NCBI GenBank assembly: GCA_934630515.1
Contig: CAKTVV010000020.1
Span: 1 to 58,850 of the forward strand
Length of the DNA stretch: 58,850 nucleotides
Reading direction: 5' to 3'
Origin: an uncultured Eubacteriales bacterium
GTDB lineage: Bacteria > Bacillota > Clostridia > Oscillospirales > Acutalibacteraceae
This document shows positions 56,147-58,850 of this stretch, in pieces. The notes beneath the pieces are model-generated. The model ran no database searches, was not told the origin of the DNA, and saw nothing but the letters and a program-made list of their open reading frames with translations. A program made the position numbers and the translations under genes. The stretch's first letter is position 1. Each line of letters begins with the position of its first letter.

Positions 56147-57883
56147 ATGCGATTCTGTGAACAGCTGAACGAATATATGGACACGCTGGGCTGTCTGGCA
56201 AAGGAGGTTTGCGAGCTGACCGGGATCTCCGCCGCCACCTTCAGCCGGTATCGGTCGGGGGAGCGGCTGCCGGACAAAAGCTCCCCCGCCTTTCACAGCC
56301 TGTGCGGCGCCATCGCCGCCATCGCCCGGGAAAAGAATCTGCCGGACATGGATGAGGCCGCTGTGGAGCAGCACTTTCTGGCAACGGAAGATCTTGCGCC
56401 CTGCGATACGGATGGGCTGCTGCGCAATTTCGACGCTCTGCTTTCCACGCTGGACCTGAACATCAGTCGCCTGTGCCGCAGCATCAATTACGACACCTCC
56501 GCTGTATTCCGCTTCCGTAACGGCACCCGGCGCCCGGCGGAGCCGGAGAGCTTCGCCGCTGCCGTGGCGGGCTATGTGGTGCGGGAGCTGGACACCGCCC
56601 AGAACCGGACGACCCTATCCCGTCTGCTGGCGTGCACCCCCGAGGAGCTGGAGGACAGCGCCGTATGCTTCGAGCGGCTGACCTCCTGGCTGCTGTCCGG
56701 CGGGGCGGCGCCGGCAAGCAACGTGTCCGGATTCCTGTGCAAGCTGGACGAGTTCGATCTGAACGAATACATCCGCGCCATCCGCTTTGACGAGCTGAAG
56801 GTGCCCACCATGCCCTTTCAGATGCCCACCGCCCGGGCGTATTTCGGGCTGCAGGAAATGATGGAGAGCGAGCTGGATTTTCTGAAAGCCACCGTTTTCT
56901 CCCGCTCCATGCAGCCGGTCATCATGTACAGCGATATGCCCATGCAGGAGATGGCCAAGGATCCGGAATTCCCGAAAAAGTGGATGTTCGGCATGGCGAT
57001 GATGCTGAAAAAGGGACTGCATCTCCACCAAATCCATAATCTGGATCGCTCCTTTGAGGACATGATGCTGGGGCTGGAAAGCTGGATCCCCATGTATATG
57101 ACCGGGCAGATCTCCCCCTACTATATGAAGAATACCCAGAACGATGTGTTTTTGCACCTGCTGAAGGTGTCCGGTGCCGCCGCCCTGTCCGGCGAGGCGG
57201 TCGCCGGGCACCATGAGGACGGGCGCTACTACCTCACCAAGGTCAAAAAGGAGATGGGCTACTACACCCGGCGGGCGGAGGAGATGCTGCAAAATGCCGC
57301 CGTGCTGATGGACATCTACCGCTGCGAAAACCAGAACCAGCTGACCGCCTTTCTGACCGCCGATGCTGCGAAGCCCGGCAACCGCCGTAGCATTCTGTCC
57401 ACCCTGCCGCTGTACACCATGGAGGAACCGCTGCTGGACGCCATCCTCCGGCGAAACGGACTGCCCGAGGAGGAGATCCAAGCCGTCGTCCGGACCGCTG
57501 CCGCTCAGCGCCGCCGGGTGGAATCGATACTGGAGAGCGAGTGCGTAGAGGATGAGGTGCCCGAGATGGACGAGACGATGTTTGCCGCCGAGCCGCCGTC
57601 CCTCGATCTATCCTCCGCCTTCTGCGAGCGGGACGTGCTCTATCGCTATGAGGACTACTGCGCCCACCGGGACAGCACCGAGTCCTTCGCCCGCAGCCAT
57701 CCCCGCTATGCGCTGAAGCACACCGCCTCCCACGCCTTCCGCAATCTGCAGATCCGCCTGCACGAGGGGCAGTGGGCGATGGTCTCTAAGGGAAAGGCGC
57801 CGGCGATCCACTTTGTCATCCATCATCCCAAGCTGCGGGACGCCATCGAGCGCTTTATTCCGCCGGTGGTGGAGACGGATTGA
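56147..57883 (+). CDS. Large tandem helix-turn-helix protein of unknown family
   Basis: A 578-residue soluble protein with two XRE-like helix-turn-helix regions near the N-terminus: 13-42 (LAKEVCELTGISAATFSRYRSGERLP) is clear, and 92-132 (ISRLCRSINYDTSAVFRFRNGTRRP) is a likely second copy. The remaining 400 residues are mainly helical, with a distinctive block KKGLHLHQIHNLDRSFEDM and ESWIPMYMTGQISPYY at 288-326. The C-terminal 90 residues form a separate unit. No catalytic motif is seen. GGAGG lies five bases before the ATG. Position after the CE4 and GH29-like genes suggests that it is their regulator and senses a ligand through the long C-terminal part; this is inference. Confidence 0.75.
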   Translation: MRFCEQLNEYMDTLGCLAKEVCELTGISAATFSRYRSGERLPDKSSPAFHSLCGAIAAIAREKNLPDMDEAAVEQHFLATEDLAPCDTDGLLRNFDALLSTLDLNISRLCRSINYDTSAVFRFRNGTRRPAEPESFAAAVAGYVVRELDTAQNRTTLSRLLACTPEELEDSAVCFERLTSWLLSGGAAPASNVSGFLCKLDEFDLNEYIRAIRFDELKVPTMPFQMPTARAYFGLQEMMESELDFLKATVFSRSMQPVIMYSDMPMQEMAKDPEFPKKWMFGMAMMLKKGLHLHQIHNLDRSFEDMMLGLESWIPMYMTGQISPYYMKNTQNDVFLHLLKVSGAAALSGEAVAGHHEDGRYYLTKVKKEMGYYTRRAEEMLQNAAVLMDIYRCENQNQLTAFLTADAAKPGNRRSILSTLPLYTMEEPLLDAILRRNGLPEEEIQAVVRTAAAQRRRVESILESECVEDEVPEMDETMFAAEPPSLDLSSAFCERDVLYRYEDYCAHRDSTESFARSHPRYALKHTASHAFRNLQIRLHEGQWAMVSKGKAPAIHFVIHHPKLRDAIERFIPPVVETD

Positions 57884-58004
57884 CCGTCAATGGGCAGCGG
57901 CACCTGCTGCCGCCCGGTTCGGGCGGATACGGCGCTCCGGCACCCAGCGATGCCCCAAGAGGCAGAAGGTCGGATGCCGAACACAGCCAACAAATCATCC
58001 CAAA

Positions 58005-58054
58005 AAAGACTACCCCCGGAGCACTGCCCAGCAGCGGTGCTCCGGGGGATTTTT
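58005..58054. terminator. Bidirectional terminator between the tandem-HTH gene and the XRE gene
   Basis: A 12-bp stem (CCCCCGGAGCAC and complement, 58013-58048) with ATTTTTA on the plus strand and GTAGTCTTTTTT on the minus strand. Confidence 0.9.
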
Positions 58055-58096
58055 ATGCGCAGATCATCAGGGCAAGCCCGGCGGACGGGCGGCAAA

Positions 58097-58327
58097 TTAT
58101 GGCTTTCGACGGCGCTGGGACGGGGGATACGGACGTGGGTCGTCGGTCAGCTCCAGGATGTAGTCCGTGGAGGTCTCCAGCAGCTCCGCCAGCCGGATGA
58201 GAATATCCATCGGCAGCCCCCGCTGTCCGTTTTCGTATTGGCTATAGGTATTCTGTCGGATGTGCAGCCGGATCGCCAGCTGCTGCTGGGTCAGATCCCG
58301 GTCTTCCCGTATATCTCGCAGACGCAT
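58097..58327 (-). CDS. XRE-family transcriptional repressor
   Basis: A 76-residue protein that is almost only a Cro/C1-type helix-turn-helix (LRDIREDRDLTQQQLAIRLHIRQNTYSQYENGQRGLPMDILIRLAELLETSTDYIL), followed by a short proline/arginine-rich tail. GGGAGG lies seven bases before the ATG. The gene is divergent from a TM2-domain gene, and the shared 95-base spacer holds palindromic half-sites, so it most likely represses itself and its neighbour. Small stand-alone regulators of this type occur in both phage remnants and ordinary chromosomal loci. Confidence 0.92.
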   Translation of the reverse strand: MRLRDIREDRDLTQQQLAIRLHIRQNTYSQYENGQRGLPMDILIRLAELLETSTDYILELTDDPRPYPPSQRRRKP

Positions 58328-58347
58328 GACGCTCCCTCCCTGTGTAT

Positions 58348-58376
58348 AGTATAAATATCACAGGCCGAGATATTGA
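58348..58376 (-). promoter_or_regulatory. Promoter of the XRE gene
   Basis: Minus strand TATACT at 58348-58353 with a poor -35 (TCAATA) 17 bases upstream, overlapping the -35 of the facing promoter. A second palindromic element AATATC-9-GATATT (58354-58374) covers it. Confidence 0.5.
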
Positions 58377-58401
58377 CAATTATCGCAAATTGTGATAATA
58401 T
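58373..58401 (+). promoter_or_regulatory. Promoter and operator of the TM2 gene
   Basis: TTGACA, 17-base spacer, TAATAT. The spacer is filled by TTATCGCAA-A-TTGTGATAA (58380-58398), a palindrome with 9-base arms and one mismatch, ideally placed for repression by the neighbouring XRE protein. Confidence 0.8.
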
Positions 58402-58422
58402 GACACAGAGGAGGGAAGTGCC

Positions 58423-58752
58423 ATGGTCACGCCACCGGACAACCAACCGTCGGCACAGTCGACTCGGGAGCTTTGTCGGCGTGACAGTTGCTCCGCTCCG
58501 CCGACCGGACAGACAGACTTCTTTGCCGACCGCATGACCGATGTCCGCCACAGCCCAGACGGCCGATGGAAAAATAAATGGGTCGCTTGGTTTTTGTGTC
58601 TGTTTTTTGGTTTGGCGGGCGCCCATAAATTCTATGAAGAGAATATCCCCGCCGGCATCGCCTACCTATGCACCGGTGGGTTATGCGGGATCGGCTGGAT
58701 CGTGGACTTGATCATTTTGCTGCGCAGACCCAACCCTTATCGAACCATCTAA
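58423..58752 (+). CDS. TM2-domain membrane protein
   Basis: A 109-residue protein. The first 48 residues are hydrophilic and contain two cysteines. The rest is a TM2 domain: KNKWVAWFLCLFFGLAGAHKFY, a short turn, GIAYLCTGGLCGIGWIVDL, then a basic end. TM2 proteins are small double-helix membrane proteins of unknown function, widespread in bacteria. GGAGGG lies eight bases before the ATG. It is driven by the XRE-controlled promoter. After the stop, AAAAATCCCCCGG looks like the first half of a terminator, cut off by the insertion sequence end. Confidence 0.88.
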   Translation: MVTPPDNQPSAQSTRELCRRDSCSAPPTGQTDFFADRMTDVRHSPDGRWKNKWVAWFLCLFFGLAGAHKFYEENIPAGIAYLCTGGLCGIGWIVDLIILLRRPNPYRTI

Positions 58753-58773
58753 AAATCCCCCGGACGCCGAAAA

Positions 58774-58850
58774 TGAAGTGACCCCAAAAAGTTAGACTAA
58801 GAATAAGGAAAAAAACTGTTCAAGCAACCGAAAGGGCTTGCTGTCTGTGA
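58774..58850. mobile_element. IS3/IS150-family terminal repeat, element runs off the right edge
   Basis: TGAAGTGACCCCAAAAAG and then TTAGACT match the common IS150-group end (TG, CCCC, AAAAAGTT, GAC). On the minus strand the following bases include CAAGC-10-GCTTG and then TTTTTTT, like a terminator for a transposase read toward this end, so this may be the right end. No transposase frame is included in the 77 bases present. Confidence 0.6.

Overview
This window looks like chromosomal DNA from a GC-rich (by eye about 60%) low-molecular-G+C-lineage exception: a Clostridia member of the Oscillospirales/Ruminococcaceae type, probably a gut anaerobe. The reasons are AGGAGG-type ribosome binding sites, a DnaD/DnaC-type helicase loader pair, a zinc-ribbon PASTA kinase-like protein, a VanY-type carboxypeptidase, the rpoBC-rpsL-rpsG-fusA-tuf order, and several glycosidases for plant or host glycans. 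Both edges carry sequence that resembles the ends of IS3/IS150-family insertion sequences, so the window may be an assembly contig that stops in repeats.

Layout. 1-436: an IS-like end, a decayed fragment of a fucosidase-like gene and the tuf terminator. 437-12.9k (minus): rpoB-rpoC, then rpsL-rpsG-fusA and tuf, each block with its own promoter. 13.0-15.2k (minus): an NSS transporter and a YdcF/SanA-like protein. 15.4-19.1k (plus): DnaD-like and DnaC-like helicase loader proteins followed by a PASTA protein whose kinase domain has lost its catalytic residues. 19.3-20.7k: PAP2 phosphatase and YwaF-like membrane protein. 20.8-24.6k (minus): two-component system plus a processive GT2 glycosyltransferase. 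24.8-31.7k (minus): GH36 alpha-galactosidase, and an operon of DUF1643, RluA, GH13 and MFS transporter. 31.7-35.2k (minus): AraC regulator with a foldase-like membrane protein, and VanY.

35.5-42.0k (plus): divergent PRPP synthetase; a lipid operon (diacylglycerol kinase, YjdF-like protein, PAP2); glycogen phosphorylase with a lysine/alanine-rich tail. 42.2-45.5k (minus): an operon of PIN-like nuclease, meso-DAP dehydrogenase, MATE exporter and a small cysteine-rich protein. 45.6-47.4k (plus): membrane-anchored propeller plus C39-like peptidase. 47.5-52.2k (minus): thuA-like, prmA, GH95 and rsmE as one operon. 52.4-57.9k (plus): lepA, then an accessory group of a CE4-like deacetylase, a GH29-like protein and a large tandem-HTH protein of unknown role. 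58.1-58.75k: a divergent XRE repressor / TM2 protein pair with a palindromic operator.

Together the genes combine core translation/transcription with glycan breakdown (alpha-galactosides, alpha-glucans, glycogen, fucosylated glycans) and envelope maintenance. The strongest candidates for undescribed biology are the PASTA pseudokinase, the PIN-ddh-MATE-small-protein operon, the tandem-HTH family with its carbohydrate enzymes, and the propeller/C39 peptidase. All calls come from reading the sequence; no database search was run.
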